Positions 24,523 to 34,894 of a stretch of 36,929 nucleotides of DNA are shown here, one piece after another (the stretch's first letter is position 1; each line of letters starts with the position of its first letter). Source of the stretch: Smittium culicis. Lineage: Eukaryota > Kickxellomycota > Harpellomycetes > Harpellales > Legeriomycetaceae. The notes beneath the pieces are model-generated. The model was not told the DNA's origin, did not search any database, and saw only the letters and a list, made by a program, of their open reading frames with translations. Location: contig LSSN01000538.1 of NCBI GenBank assembly GCA_001970855.1, forward strand, positions 1 through 36,929, in the 5' to 3' direction. A program made the translations under genes and the position numbers.

Positions 24523-26280
24523 TTAGATGGAGTTTGCTAAATTGCTGATAATATGCATACAATACTCACTGCTAAATTTATATTGATTGGCGATTAGTCC
24601 TTCGTTTTGCAAGTTTGAAGTTTCATTTTTTGGCCAACGGTTGATTGCATTTAGATTAAGAGACGAGTGTTTGGGTAACGAAGCGAGTGAATTTTTATGG
24701 CTGCGAGAATTCTGCTGATGCTGTTGTTCTGGCAACGAGTTTATGCTGGAAGTAGAATTAGGGTGGGCAAAAGTAAACGTATTTTTAGATCTGTCGATGT
24801 ATACGTTGAAATTTATCTTGTTAATAAGGTTGATAACTGAAGTTTCAACAAAGTCCAAGTCGAGGCCGAGAATATCAGAAATCAGATCAAACTGGATAAC
24901 GTCGTAGATGAAGGATAGGCAGTAAATGTTGTGTGCGGCAAAGAGTACATTTGTGCTTGAGATTGGGTCGCTATGACCAGTTGTTGTAGTGGATAATGGC
25001 GCGTGCTTTAAAATTGTGTTGACCAGCTGTGTATCAGCGCTGAAATTTGAATTATCTTTTATTACAACGATTTGGTTCTTGCTCATTTTTTCTGCGACTT
25101 GGAGTAGACTTTGCGAGGTTGAATCTAGCATGTGCCTATCAAGCAAAAACTTTTTCAGGTAAGTTTCACGCTGATTATCAGGGTACGCTAAAATGGCGCA
25201 TATTATACCAGAGACTCTATTATACATTTCAAATTAATAAATCTAGATAAGGTAAAAAAAGCTCTTTTTTTATAGCAAACACAATCAATAATCATAAAAA
25301 AAAAAAATCTTACAACAAATCTCTTCTAGTCTGGTTGATATCATGTGTTTCGGAAGATGAAGCGGTGTATATGGAGGCGTGGTCGAAAGAAGGGTCGAAG
25401 TAAATGTCAGCGTATAGCAAGCAAGCCTTGTTGAATTCGCTGCTATGTTCAAAAATACGTGCTTGGCATAACTTATAATTACCGATTAAATATGTGTTAT
25501 TTGAGCAATCCTTGAGGAATTTTCCGGCGCGTCCAAGAACTGTTTTAGCAGATTCGAGATCGTTTATGTTTAAATGCGACAGGCATGCGTTGGTGTATAC
25601 TTGCATTTGGTTCTGGCTTGACCATGCTTCATTTCTGAAAATTTATGTAATTTTTATTGTTTTTAATGCCAGTAATATGGGAAATAAAGAAGGAAATTTT
25701 GATAATTTTTCTGGATAAGTCTAAATATATTTAATGCCAAAGAGCATTTATAAGAGGATTCTGGCTTACTCTGTGTTCAGGTACTGATTTTGCGCCAGTA
25801 TTTTGGCAGCCGAGATCCAATCGTTTGCGATAATGTGGAGTTGTAATAAGCTTGAATAGCACAAAAAAATCTAGGAAAAAATTAAAAATTAAAAAATAAA
25901 ATAAAGTAAAGCAAAAGTGCAATTTAGGATACAGTGTTTTTTTATTTATATGCTGAGTGTGGTATTACGCTTTGTTTGAATGCGAATTCGTTAGGTTTAG
26001 AAGAGATGATAAATGTTTCGAGGCAAGATTTTTTTATATTTTCTGGGATCGTGCTATCGTTAAAAATTTGATTGATTAGGGCTGAAGATAGTTCTTGGAC
26101 TAGGATCGTGTCGTTAATTTTTATAACCAAGTCGACGAATTCAGGAATTGAGTGTGGAGAGTTTGAGTTTTTAACGATTGAATTTATGAAATCGTTGCTT
26201 ATTTTGCTGCACAAAATTTGCCGTTGTGACGGGGGAATGGAAGCATTCAGACTTTCTAGGCCGGATTTGAAATCGTTCAT
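24523..26280 (-). CDS. CSN4: COP9 signalosome complex subunit 4 (PCI-domain protein), 4 exons
   Basis: Subunit of the COP9 signalosome, which removes Nedd8 from cullins and so tunes cullin-RING ubiquitin ligases. Exons 26280-25969, 25870-25770, 25634-25314 and 25216-24523 give 475 residues; phases agree at every junction. Introns are 98, 135 and 97 nt. Colinear similarity to CSN4: PPSQRQILCSKISNDF (N-terminal helices), IIANDWISAAKIL, AGKFLKDCSNNTYL then NYKLCQARIFEHSSEFNKAC (helical repeats), IICAILAYPDNQRETYL (core of the PCI), and FDLISDILGLDLDFVETSVI (winged helix). The last exon acceptor is AATAG at 25217; the better-looking CTAG upstream would put a stop in frame. The start at 26280 fits the family's N-terminus; an in-frame Met at 26406 would add 42 hydrophobic residues. 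The tail after the PCI is Ser/Asn/Gln-rich and longer than usual, as total length exceeds the roughly 400 residues of animal CSN4. In tandem with the trypsin gene. Confidence 0.88.
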
Positions 26281-26905
26281 TGTTAATATTGTGTTTGCTG
26301 TAATAGTGGAAGTAAATGTGTATGTGAAAAATTTTAGGAGTGGTTGAAAGAATTTATGAAAAAGTCCAAGAAAGGTTGAATATAGATATTCTGGCAGGTT
26401 TTTCACTGTTTAAAAGCGTATTTTTTCTTGATTCTTTTTTCGTGTTTTTTGGTTAAAAAATCAGAAATAATAAGAAATAAAAATTCGCTAAATTTATTGG
26501 CTCATGCCTGCATTACATTACAATTCTTTTTTTTTTGTTTTTATTTTATAAAGATTATGAGTTATTTTTCGATTTACATAAAATAAATGCCTAAGATATA
26601 GCTAAGAGTTTAATAACTAGATAATTCTAGCATACTTGTGCATTTAACCAAATAAAAAAAAATAAAAAAACATTAAATGCTGAACATTAATATGTAGATT
26701 TATTAAAAAGTAAAATCAGTTATAAATTAGATGAAAAAGTTTTAAACAAGTGTAAAATCAAAAGAGTTATATCTAGTATGATTTATTTGGTGAATATCTA
26801 AATGATCAAATAGATTTTCAAGCTAATAAAAATTTAAATAATGTAGATCTATTATTTAAGAGAATCTGGGTGGCTAGGGCAGGTTTTAGTAGGGGGGGGG
26901 GAGAA
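26281..26905. other. Spacer between CSN4 and the trypsin-like gene
   Basis: About 620 bp holding the CSN4 promoter and the 3' UTR of the upstream trypsin-like gene, both on the minus strand. An AATAAA on the minus strand at 26782-26787 lies about 120 nt after the trypsin stop. A run of ten G (ten C on the sense strand) at 26892-26901 lies just downstream of the stop. Confidence 0.5.
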
Positions 26906-28384
26906 TCAAAACAGGAACATAGTGATAGTTAGGAGACTTGAAAGGGAGATAGAGAGGGCAAAGTTGTACATTTGTTTAAGTGACGACGAGGATGATTGAG
27001 ATGAAGATTGTGCCTGTTGCAGCGAGGTGGGAGAAGAGTTTTGAGATTGAGATTGGGATTGGGATTGGGATTGGGATTGGGATTGGGATGAGATGGTGTT
27101 TGCTTGGGGAGTAGAGGAAGGTGTAGGCAGTTGCAAGGGTGAAAATTGGATTTGGACAGCCTGGTCATCGATATCTTCTAAGGATATAGGCAAACCGGCT
27201 GTTGGGTAAATTGTGAGATCTTGGTTTTCAGCATCTATGGATTTAGAAGAAGAGGAAGAGAAAGAGGAAGAGAAAGAGGAAGAAAAAGAGGAAGAAGAAG
27301 GTTTTGGAAGAGATGAAGAAATTAGTGAATTTTCATTTTCTGTTGAAGAAGTGTCAGTGTTGAGACTATCGTTAGTAGAGGATGATGGCGATTCTAAGGA
27401 GATATCCGAAGAGTCGATATTGTTTCTGTTAGGTGAAAGAGTGGCTGATATACTATCAGTTGAAGAGGGATCAGCTTCGGATAATGACTGAGACGAACTA
27501 GAAGGGGAGGATAGAGTGGAGCTATAAAGAAGGCTTGATTTAGGAACGTTAGCGGTAGAAGAAATCCAGTCGATATAGTGGTATGCGTGGGTATAGTAGC
27601 CAACGCCGCCGGCAGCGCCGCACTGGAGGGTAGAGTTCTTTGACGGGTCACGGCCAAAGCTGGTTATTCCTAGTATAGGCTTGGGAGAGACACCTGAGTA
27701 AGATAAGGGGCCGCCGGAATCACCAAAGCAGGTATCTTGGGAGTCGACGTTTTCAGTGCAGATAGAGGAGCCAGCGTTAGAGGACCAATAAGAGTTGAAA
27801 CTTTTGCATAATGAAGAGGAAGATAGGTGTAGAGGGACGTAGTTTAATGTATCAGAGGCGGATTTAATGTCATTTGAGGTGACACCCCAACCGGCAGCTT
27901 CCACGGAAATGGAATCGTCGAAATCGAGGTCATAAATTTTGGCAAAGTCAGAAGAAGGAACGTTTACGTCGTTTGAGAGTACAAGAATGGCGATATCGTT
28001 TAATTTTGTAGATTTGTTGTATTCCGGGTGGTTGATAACTTTGCTGACAGAGTGTATGTTACTATTTTTCTGAATGTTGAAAACGCTACCGACGCTAATA
28101 GAAATAATTGAGGGGTCAGTGGCGGCACCAGTAGAATCTAATAAGCAATGGGCAGCAGTCAAGACGATATTTGGAGCAATAAGTGAACCGGTGCATATGT
28201 TTGCAGTGGTTCCGAAATTGGAGTAGATAAAGGAAGCATACGGGAAGGAGTTGCTTGAGGCTTGGACGCCATTAAGGATACGGTTGTTTGCAGGATTTAT
28301 TGTGGTATCAGAATCCAAAGGAGAGGCACTAGTATTGAATGGTTGTAATAAAAGGAGGGTGGTGATAAATATAGTCGAAAGCAT
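26906..28384 (-). CDS. Secreted trypsin-like serine protease (S1) with Ser-rich stalk and GPI signal
   Basis: Intronless, 492 residues, stop TGA. Signal peptide MLSTIFITTLLLLQPF (1-20), short propeptide, activation site NNR|ILNG (R35/I36) and an S1 peptidase domain to about residue 280. The catalytic triad is His79 in TAAHC, Asp130 in LNDIAILVL and Ser223 in CFGDSGGPL. Asp217, six residues before the Ser (chymotrypsin position 189), predicts cleavage after Lys/Arg. About 200 residues of Ser/Thr/Gln/Asn-rich low-complexity sequence follow, including poly-Ser blocks and SQ dipeptide repeats. The C-terminus is hydrophobic (FALSISLSSLLTITMFLF), the pattern of a GPI-anchor signal, so the enzyme is probably tethered to the membrane or wall on a glycosylated stalk. 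This layout fits a fungal surface protease for host or food protein digestion. The domain call is firm; the GPI call is inference. Long open frames on other strands here are shadows of the repeats. Confidence 0.95.
   Translation of the reverse strand: MLSTIFITTLLLLQPFNTSASPLDSDTTINPANNRILNGVQASSNSFPYASFIYSNFGTTANICTGSLIAPNIVLTAAHCLLDSTGAATDPSIISISVGSVFNIQKNSNIHSVSKVINHPEYNKSTKLNDIAILVLSNDVNVPSSDFAKIYDLDFDDSISVEAAGWGVTSNDIKSASDTLNYVPLHLSSSSLCKSFNSYWSSNAGSSICTENVDSQDTCFGDSGGPLSYSGVSPKPILGITSFGRDPSKNSTLQCGAAGGVGYYTHAYHYIDWISSTANVPKSSLLYSSTLSSPSSSSQSLSEADPSSTDSISATLSPNRNNIDSSDISLESPSSSTNDSLNTDTSSTENENSLISSSLPKPSSSSFSSSFSSSFSSSSSKSIDAENQDLTIYPTAGLPISLEDIDDQAVQIQFSPLQLPTPSSTPQANTISSQSQSQSQSQSQSQSQNSSPTSLQQAQSSSQSSSSSLKQMYNFALSISLSSLLTITMFLF
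27043..27090. repeat. GGGATT hexanucleotide repeat inside the protease gene
   Basis: About eight tandem GATTGG units; on the minus (sense) strand they encode alternating Ser-Gln. As a coding microsatellite it can gain or lose whole Ser-Gln pairs without changing frame. Confidence 0.85.
27247..27302. repeat. GAAGAG/GAAAGAG-type repeat inside the protease gene
   Basis: Imperfect purine-rich repeat on the plus strand; on the sense strand it encodes SFSSSFSSSFSSS. It is part of the Ser-rich stalk and a likely site of length variation. Confidence 0.8.
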
Positions 28385-28410
28385 TATTCTTGGAGTGAGG
28401 TAAGTTAATG

Positions 28411-28417
28411 ATATATA
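28411..28417 (-). promoter_or_regulatory. Candidate TATA box of the protease gene
   Basis: TATATAT on the minus strand about 27 nt upstream of the ATG at 28384, followed by a pyrimidine-rich stretch. If it is the TATA box, the 5' UTR is very short. The context is less AT-rich than elsewhere, so the match carries slightly more weight. Confidence 0.4.
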
Positions 28418-28424
28418 GGTGAGT

Positions 28425-29448
28425 AAAGTATACAGGAATTTGATTTTAATTGGATGGTAAGCTAAATAATTTAAACGAATAGAAACTGGAAAGTAATAAG
28501 AGACTGAGTAAAGGTAAAGTGGGGGGGGATAGTTGTATGTGAGATCTAAGACTGTTAGTAGTGTGGATATTTGGCTGAAAAGGCTAAAGCGTATAGGAAT
28601 ATTTGATAAATTAGAAGGGGGGATAAACTAGGAGTAAGTAAATGTGTAACTAAGTATAGATGACTGGTCTATACAGGTATAGTTTAAGTTAAAGAGAATT
28701 TGGTTATGGCTTTTTAGAAATCAAGGGAAATGAGAGTACTTATAAGCGTTTTGATATTCAGGAGGAGACCACGAGTAGTATTGGGCCGATTATGTCACAA
28801 AAGGCTGCAGTTCTTGGGAAATTGGGCATCCAAGAAAATTGGTGTAATTTAAATAATGACTTGCAGATTCTAATACGAGAAAATCTGCAATTATTAAGAA
28901 AAGATTATATAAAAAAAAAAAAAAGAATTGGCTGACAAGATCGATGATTTGAGGCAAGAGCCGCTTTTTTTTCTCCTTATAAAAAAAAAAAAAAAAACAT
29001 AACAAATCTTTGGGGATTGTGTAACTGGAACTGATTTTTATGGAATAACTACACTTACTTCACACCAAATAAAAAAAAAAAGAAGAATTCGCGTTCCACT
29101 TGAATTTTTTTTTTTTTTTGAGTCCTGTAAATATATTTGCCTAATAAAAAAAAAAAGGCACTCCTAAATTTTGACTTGGCTGTAGCATTATAGTAAGCAG
29201 ACCAAAAAAAAATCGTCTTTTTTTGAGTGACTTTGAAAGATTCGACATCACAATGGAAGGAAGCATTTAATTTTCTTTCTGGAGGGGTGATGGGGGATAC
29301 TAAGTGTGAGTAAAACCTTGAATGACAGTTTCTCGAGTTGGAAAGAAGATAAATTAGCCCAGCTACTGTTACTGGAAAGAGACGAAGCAAAAGCACTGCT
29401 ATTTTTTTTTCCAATGTTGATAGAAAGCAGAGATTTAGTAATCAGTGA
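28425..29448. other. Spacer with a cluster of A/T homopolymers
   Basis: Promoter side of the protease gene, less AT-rich than the rest of the window. Homopolymers: A14 at 28911-28924, A17 at 28981-28997, A11 at 29071-29081, T15 at 29105-29119, A11 at 29146-29156, A9 at 29204-29212 and T9 at 29402-29410. Minus-strand open frames here (28790-29005 and 29055-29414) run through the homopolymers (Phe/Lys runs) and match nothing I know; I do not call them genes. G8 lies at 28521-28528. Confidence 0.55.
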
Positions 29449-29742
29449 CTAGAAAGGGAACAGTTAGATAAAGAGAAAGTTAAAAGAGCACTAAAAGCCA
29501 AGGGAGCCTATTATCGGCTGCCTTGTTTTTTCTTTAAAATATCATCTATTCGCGGTATAGTATCGACAAAAGTGGCTGTGACTCCCACTTTGTATGGTAT
29601 AACGAAAAACAGCTCGCTTAAACACTCACTCACGCATTCATTCATTTGGCTGTTAAAAATTTGCGCTATTGAATTTTTGGACGCTGTTTATGAGAAAGGA
29701 TTGTCGAACTGTAGCATCCCATTCGTTATTCATTTAATTTAA
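29449..29742 (+). other. Open frame of 97 codons without a start codon
   Basis: Between a TGA (29446-29448) and a TAA (29740-29742) the plus strand stays open for 97 codons and contains no ATG. Pieces read LEREQLDKEKVKRALKAKG and IEFLDAVYEKGLSNC. Codon use is not obviously noise. It could be an internal exon, a relic, or chance in a roughly 38% GC region. No flanking splice sites could be tied to a neighbouring exon and no family is recognised. Confidence 0.2.
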
Positions 29743-30820
29743 ATCTGGGCTTAATTTAATGTACAGCCCCATCTTGAGGATATCGCTGGCAATTATGTAA
29801 GCATGTGAGTTTTTTTCATCTTTCTTTAATTAGACCTGGAATAAAAATCCGCCGCACAATTTATCCTATTCTTTCTGACCCATCCTTTCATATTTACACA
29901 TTACCTTTTTAGTATAGCTTTCTTGTCTCACGACAAATTTTTTATCTTTAATTTCGTCGCTGAAGAGTTATTAAAATAACAATAAAATCCGTTAAAAAAA
30001 AAAAATCTAATTTCGTCGCTGTAATTATTAAATGGTATTTGCGCTGAAAAACAAAAAAAATTCATAGATGGATGCTTTCTGCTTAATCCGCTAATTGACA
30101 TGCCTGCTAATCGCTGATCGTCCAATAATAGTAGAGCTTTCATTTATTTAGGTAAATCATTCGCAGATGCAGAAAATCATGATGCCACTACCAAATCTAT
30201 AAATATCTGCTTTTCTAGCCATTAATAACTTCAGCTGTTTATGGCTGTATTGCTAGGTTGGGCGATGAAACTGCAAGAACTCAGTTTTAGCGCATGCCAC
30301 TGACCGAAAATCTTTCTAGCCTATTTTCCCTTCTTTGGCACCTAAATTATGTGGAGGTAAATATCCATTTAATTCCTCCAACTACCTTACAGCTACATTT
30401 CCTCCTACATCTCAACCCCACACTTATGCCTCTCCGCCCGATCTCCCCGGCTTTTTTCCATTCTGCTCACAATCAATCGAGATCTATGATTAGCTCCTTT
30501 TTTCAACTAATCAATTGCTTTTATAATTTATTTCCATTTTTTTGTTTATTTATTATCTACAATTAAATTTACTTATATTAAATTTATTAAATTTCGTGCA
30601 AATCTTGCTGTCTTTACATTCTTTAGAAATACAATGTTTTTTTTTAAATTTTCTCGTCTATACTCTGCATTTAATGTCTCGTTTTAATCCTTCATAAATT
30701 CTCTCTTTGCCATATCTAAACTCGGCTCTTTCTCGTAATTATTTCTCCTCTTTTTAAAATATTTCTGTATTAGTTATTCACGTATACTTCTTTTTTCTTT
30801 CTGTATTAACTCTTTGTAAA
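29743..30820. other. Spacer upstream of the M28 peptidase gene
   Basis: Contains a short direct repeat (29949-29962 and 30008-30021) and a pyrimidine-rich plus strand from about 30290 to 30820, typical of an upstream region. A 90-codon open frame at 30294-30566 (plus) is low in information, has no motif and is not called. Confidence 0.5.
29949..30021. repeat. 59-bp-spaced direct repeat
   Basis: TAATTTCGTCGCTG occurs at 29949-29962 and again at 30008-30021, each followed by a similar TTATTAAA-containing stretch. It looks like a small tandem duplication; the intervening DNA is A-rich. Confidence 0.6.
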
Positions 30821-32861
30821 ATGCCCCAAAAAGCTCCTCTAAATACCAAACCAAGTTCGTCTCGCGATTCTGACTGTATGATTTTTTTGTCTACTTTCAA
30901 TATTTTCATCCTTCCTCCCAAAAATAAAAACTCTTTAATTGTCTTTTTATTTATTAAATTATATATTACACTCTTTAGGCAGCGATAGAAATCTCCGTCT
31001 TAGGCTTTTTCAAGCAAAGGTCCTGTTTTTCTTTGTTCTTTCAATTTCGCTGTTTTACCTACACAACAAAGTATACCATTTCCACAATAGAGGTACCTCT
31101 CCCATCCCATCCACTCCCAATATCTTCTATCACCTTCTATTTTTTATTGCTATTAAATTCTCCTACCATCACTTTTCATACCTATTTTATAGACGTAACA
31201 ATTCAAAACGTCAAGAAATTAAAAACAAAACATATTCTAAATCATCTCGAGAAATTTTACGATATCGCCCTGAAAAACAACAACTCCAGATCAACTACCA
31301 ACGGCTACAATCAAACTGCTAATTATGTCTTACAACAACTTGTTGGCGCTAATGCTTGTGAAGCTCGAATTCAATACTTTAAAGTCCCCATTTGGTCTGA
31401 TTTAGGTTCCCCTAAACTTACCTTAATCTCTGAAAATTCCTCCATATCTTTTATCCCTAATACCGATTTCGGATGTAACTACTCTCCCCAATTTCTTATC
31501 TCTTTTTTTAAAAATTATTATTGCTTCTGTATAAATCTAAATTTCCTTATTATTATAATTTAGATTTAAGATATGGTGGAAACAGTGCCTCTATTAAAAA
31601 TGCCAGCATGGTTTATATCCCCAATGGTGCTTGCAGCTCTCTAGACTACTCTCAAATTGATATTGCCAATAAAGTCGCCCTAATTGATAACCCCTCCAAA
31701 TGCTCTTTATTCGAGGCTTCTTTTGCCCTAGAACAAGTATGCCCATACCACCTTATACCAAACCCCCCCTCCCATTCTATTTATTTTTAGTTCTCGAAAA
31801 AAAAAAAAATTACATAAACTTCATAATAATCCCTCATATCTTTAATAGATTTAACCCAAATTTTACTTTTTTTTTTTCTATTTTAATTATCATAGATGGG
31901 TGCTGCTGCTGTATTAATTTCTACCCCAAAATCCGCCACAAAGCCTTCATACGCCAGAGTAAGAATCGTTGATTGGAAAGAAAATGACCCCTTAATGAAT
32001 ATCCCTGTTCTTTCTATCACCCACTCCACTTTCAATGTTTTAATCACAAGCTCTCGCTATAACTCGACACTTGACATCGACACTAAAGCTCAAATTAAAG
32101 TCGTTGATACTTTCAACATCATTTGCGAAGGAAAAACTGGAAACAGAAATAACACCATTGTTGTTGGCTCTCATTTAGACTCTGTTGCATTCGGTCCTGG
32201 AATCAATGACAATGGCTCTGGCTCTGCATCCACCCTCGAAATATGCCTCCTACTACACAAAAGATCAAAAAAAAAACAACCCAAAAACAAACTAGTCTTC
32301 GTTTGGTTTGGATCTGAAGAAGACGGTTTATTAGGATCAAGACATTTTATCCGTGATCTTCAATCATCTAATAATTCTCAATCAATTTCTCAAGACATTC
32401 CCTCTTTAAAACTAAGCGAAATCGCCATGAACCTAAACTTTGACATGATTGCTTCTCCAAACTACATCCCATTAGTTCACAACGGTTCTGACGCCCCTGC
32501 CCCTGCCAAGTGCGGTTCCATCATAGTTCAACGAACTTTTGAAAAATACTTCACCTCTGTCGCAAATAAAAGATATAAAATAACCGATATGATTGGTGGG
32601 TCTGACTTCCTCCCATTCATCAATGCCGGAATTCCCTCTGGTGGTATCCTAACCGGTGCAAGCGAAATAAAAACCGAGCAAGAGCGCATTTTGTTTGGCG
32701 GCATCGCTAACGCCCAGCTCGATCCTTGCTACCACAAGTACTGCGACACTATCAACAATATCAACCGAGACGCTCTTAATCTAATGTCCAAAGGTGCCAT
32801 GTACACCATCTCGCATTTCGCTAACTCTGTTGATTTACGAAATGAACTATCCATTTGCTAA
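30821..32861 (+). CDS. M28 family aminopeptidase (aminopeptidase Y-like), 5 exons, signal-anchored
   Basis: Zinc aminopeptidase that removes N-terminal residues from peptides; relatives such as yeast Ape3 act in the vacuole, others are secreted. Exons 30821-30875, 30979-31092, 31193-31474, 31564-31736 and 31896-32861 splice in consistent phases to 529 residues. Introns are 103, 100, 89 and 159 nt. An N-terminal signal anchor (VLFFFVLSISLFYLH, about 32-46) follows a basic stretch. A PA-type insert (MVYIPNGACSSLD to MGAAAVLIST) precedes the peptidase domain. Zinc and catalytic residues are all present: His301 in GSHLDSV, Asp313 in GINDNGSGS, Glu349/350 in GSEEDGLLGS, Asp391 in NFDMIASPN and His488 in DPCYHKYCDTINN. 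It also has GGSDFLPFINAGIPSGG, characteristic of aminopeptidase Y. Exon 1 is the least certain part. Neighbour of a secreted protease, so together they could degrade protein to amino acids. Confidence 0.9.
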
Positions 32862-32938
32862 AACTAAAATAATAATCGCTATTAATTTATTCCAATGATA
32901 GATTTTATCTATCAAATCCTAACCCACTCGTCTTTCCC

Positions 32939-32969
32939 AATAAATTCACCCCCTCTTTATCTCAATAAA
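32939..32969 (+). terminator. Two AATAAA polyadenylation signals after the M28 gene
   Basis: AATAAA at 32939-32944 and 32964-32969, 78 and 103 nt downstream of the M28 stop codon, in a pyrimidine-rich context. Their order and spacing suit alternative 3' ends. Confidence 0.5.
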
Positions 32970-34888
32970 TCACTCCCACTTATCCCTTTTTTTTTAATTT
33001 TTGTATTTACCTCTTCATTAATTATAATAATTTGTAGTGTTTGTTTAATTCGCACCTTTCATTGATTTAAACAACCTACTTGTCTTATATCTAAATAGTA
33101 TCATCAAGTTAGTCTTTCATTTACCAATTTATTTGCCCCGCTATAACTAAAATAGATATGCTCTTTCTACCCTTCTCTACGTACAATTCCACTCCAAAAA
33201 AAAAAAAAAAATTTTAAACTACTTTCTCACAACTCCATCCAAATACATTATAATAATCACACTACCTCCAAAAAAAATAAGGTACATTCATATAAAATGA
33301 ACTTATTAATGGCTCTTTCCCTACACAGCAAAAAATGTTGCTTCAACCCTTATTTTTTAAATATAAATAAATATAAAAACAAACTTGGCCCTAAATTCGC
33401 GCATATGGACTAGTTCGTTATCCCAAAAAAAAATATTACATTTAACTTTAACCGTTAACGTTATTTCAAGCTAGAATATTATTAAGGCTATATAATAACA
33501 TAAACCAATGCTACAATTTACAAGGAAATTTCGATGAGCTATTTAATATAAATAGATATAAATATTAAAATCACCACAGGAAACACCGTAACGTTTGCCG
33601 CCAATATCAGCTCCCTCAAGCACTAATATTGAAACAGACATTGACTTTTCCGCTATTTGGCTTTAAGCTTTTCAGTACGATTTAGTTTATATTTTATCTG
33701 ATATATAATAATGAGCTTTATTTTTTTTTTATATAAATTTTCAAATATTTTATTCCGAATTTCAAAATAATACAGTACTGATTGTAAATAAAACATTATA
33801 TAGTGCAATTTTAATCAAGATTATTGCAATTTATTTGCTGTATAGATCATATCATATTAATATTACATCGTGCTTTCAAGAATCGGGCTTTTTTGAAACG
33901 ATATAATGATAAAGCAAACAATATTGCAAATAATAAAATTTACAGACAATGTTAGTAATATATGAACTAAAAATGTGCTTTTTTTCTTATATCATGCTTT
34001 GTATATAAAAATATCTCCTTTCATAAAAATTCCCAGATTTGAAAGCTATATTTAGAGAGAAAAAAACCCCGTATATCTTGTATCTTTCAAAATTATTTAG
34101 TTCTTGAGCTTAACTGAGGTACTAGTATTATTAATAACATATAATTACCAAATAAAAATAAATTTTTGCTCAAAACTCGACTAAATTTTTTATATTTAAA
34201 ATTTACACATATGATGTTAAATTTGATACTTGTAATCTATAATGAGAATAATATAATATACATAATATGAATTCTCATAATATAAAAATTTTCTTTACAC
34301 TAATATCATTTAAAAAAATACACAATTTATACAAAACATTATTTTAAATTATATACAGCCATTTTATCTTGTAATTCTATATCAAAATCCATCAATTTAT
34401 CTACAACCTTTAAAAAAGAATTAAAATTTTCAAGCGAATTTTCATTAAAAAAAAAAATCCAAAATAAGATTGAATGCAATCTACCCTATTAGTGGAACAG
34501 TAAAATCTCTTGTGTGATATGGCCTTGAATTCAGCAAATCTCAAAGAAGAAAATTTGATGAATGCTAAATTGAAAAAATACATTTTTATTTTTTGAAACT
34601 TATCTCATTATTATAAAATCAATTTTGAAAGATAATTCAATTAAATTTGTAATTTTTAGTATTTTTTTTATGCAGATTGGCTAATTATGTTGCTAATTAT
34701 ATAACTTATTTTCAATTGTATTCATGGTAAAGTATTTCTCGGCTATTACTATAAATAGCTGTAAAATGAGCCAAAATACAATTTCTACAATAGAAATCAA
34801 AACGCATTATTTAATGAATCGAGATTTTTTTTTTCAGATTTTATCAAATATAATTTAAAAGTATACAAAAAAACTAATAAAAATTTTT
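32970..34888. other. Intergenic region, almost empty
   Basis: Very AT-rich. One less AT-rich patch at about 33565-33660 has a minus-strand short frame starting at ATG 33641 and reading MSVSILVLEGADIGGKRYG, which could be a first exon, but no downstream exon was found. Nothing else is recognisable. Composition changes sharply at about 34890 where the right-hand retrotransposon begins. Confidence 0.5.
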
Positions 34889-34894
34889 TGTTAT

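Noticed and set aside
25217..25250. CTAG acceptor upstream of AATAG for the last CSN4 exon.
   Set aside because: It leads into the wrong phase with a stop in frame; the acceptor at 25217 gives the family alignment (DLL|VSGIICAIL).
27213..27657. Open frames antisense or out of frame to the protease gene (27213-27491 plus, 27394-27657 minus, 26929-27168 minus).
   Set aside because: They are shadows of the low-complexity Ser-rich coding repeats; the real frame has a full catalytic domain.
28790..29414. Minus-strand open frames at 28790-29005 and 29055-29414 as genes.
   Set aside because: They run through A/T homopolymers giving Phe and Lys runs, have no motif or splice context, and overlap the promoter region of the protease gene.
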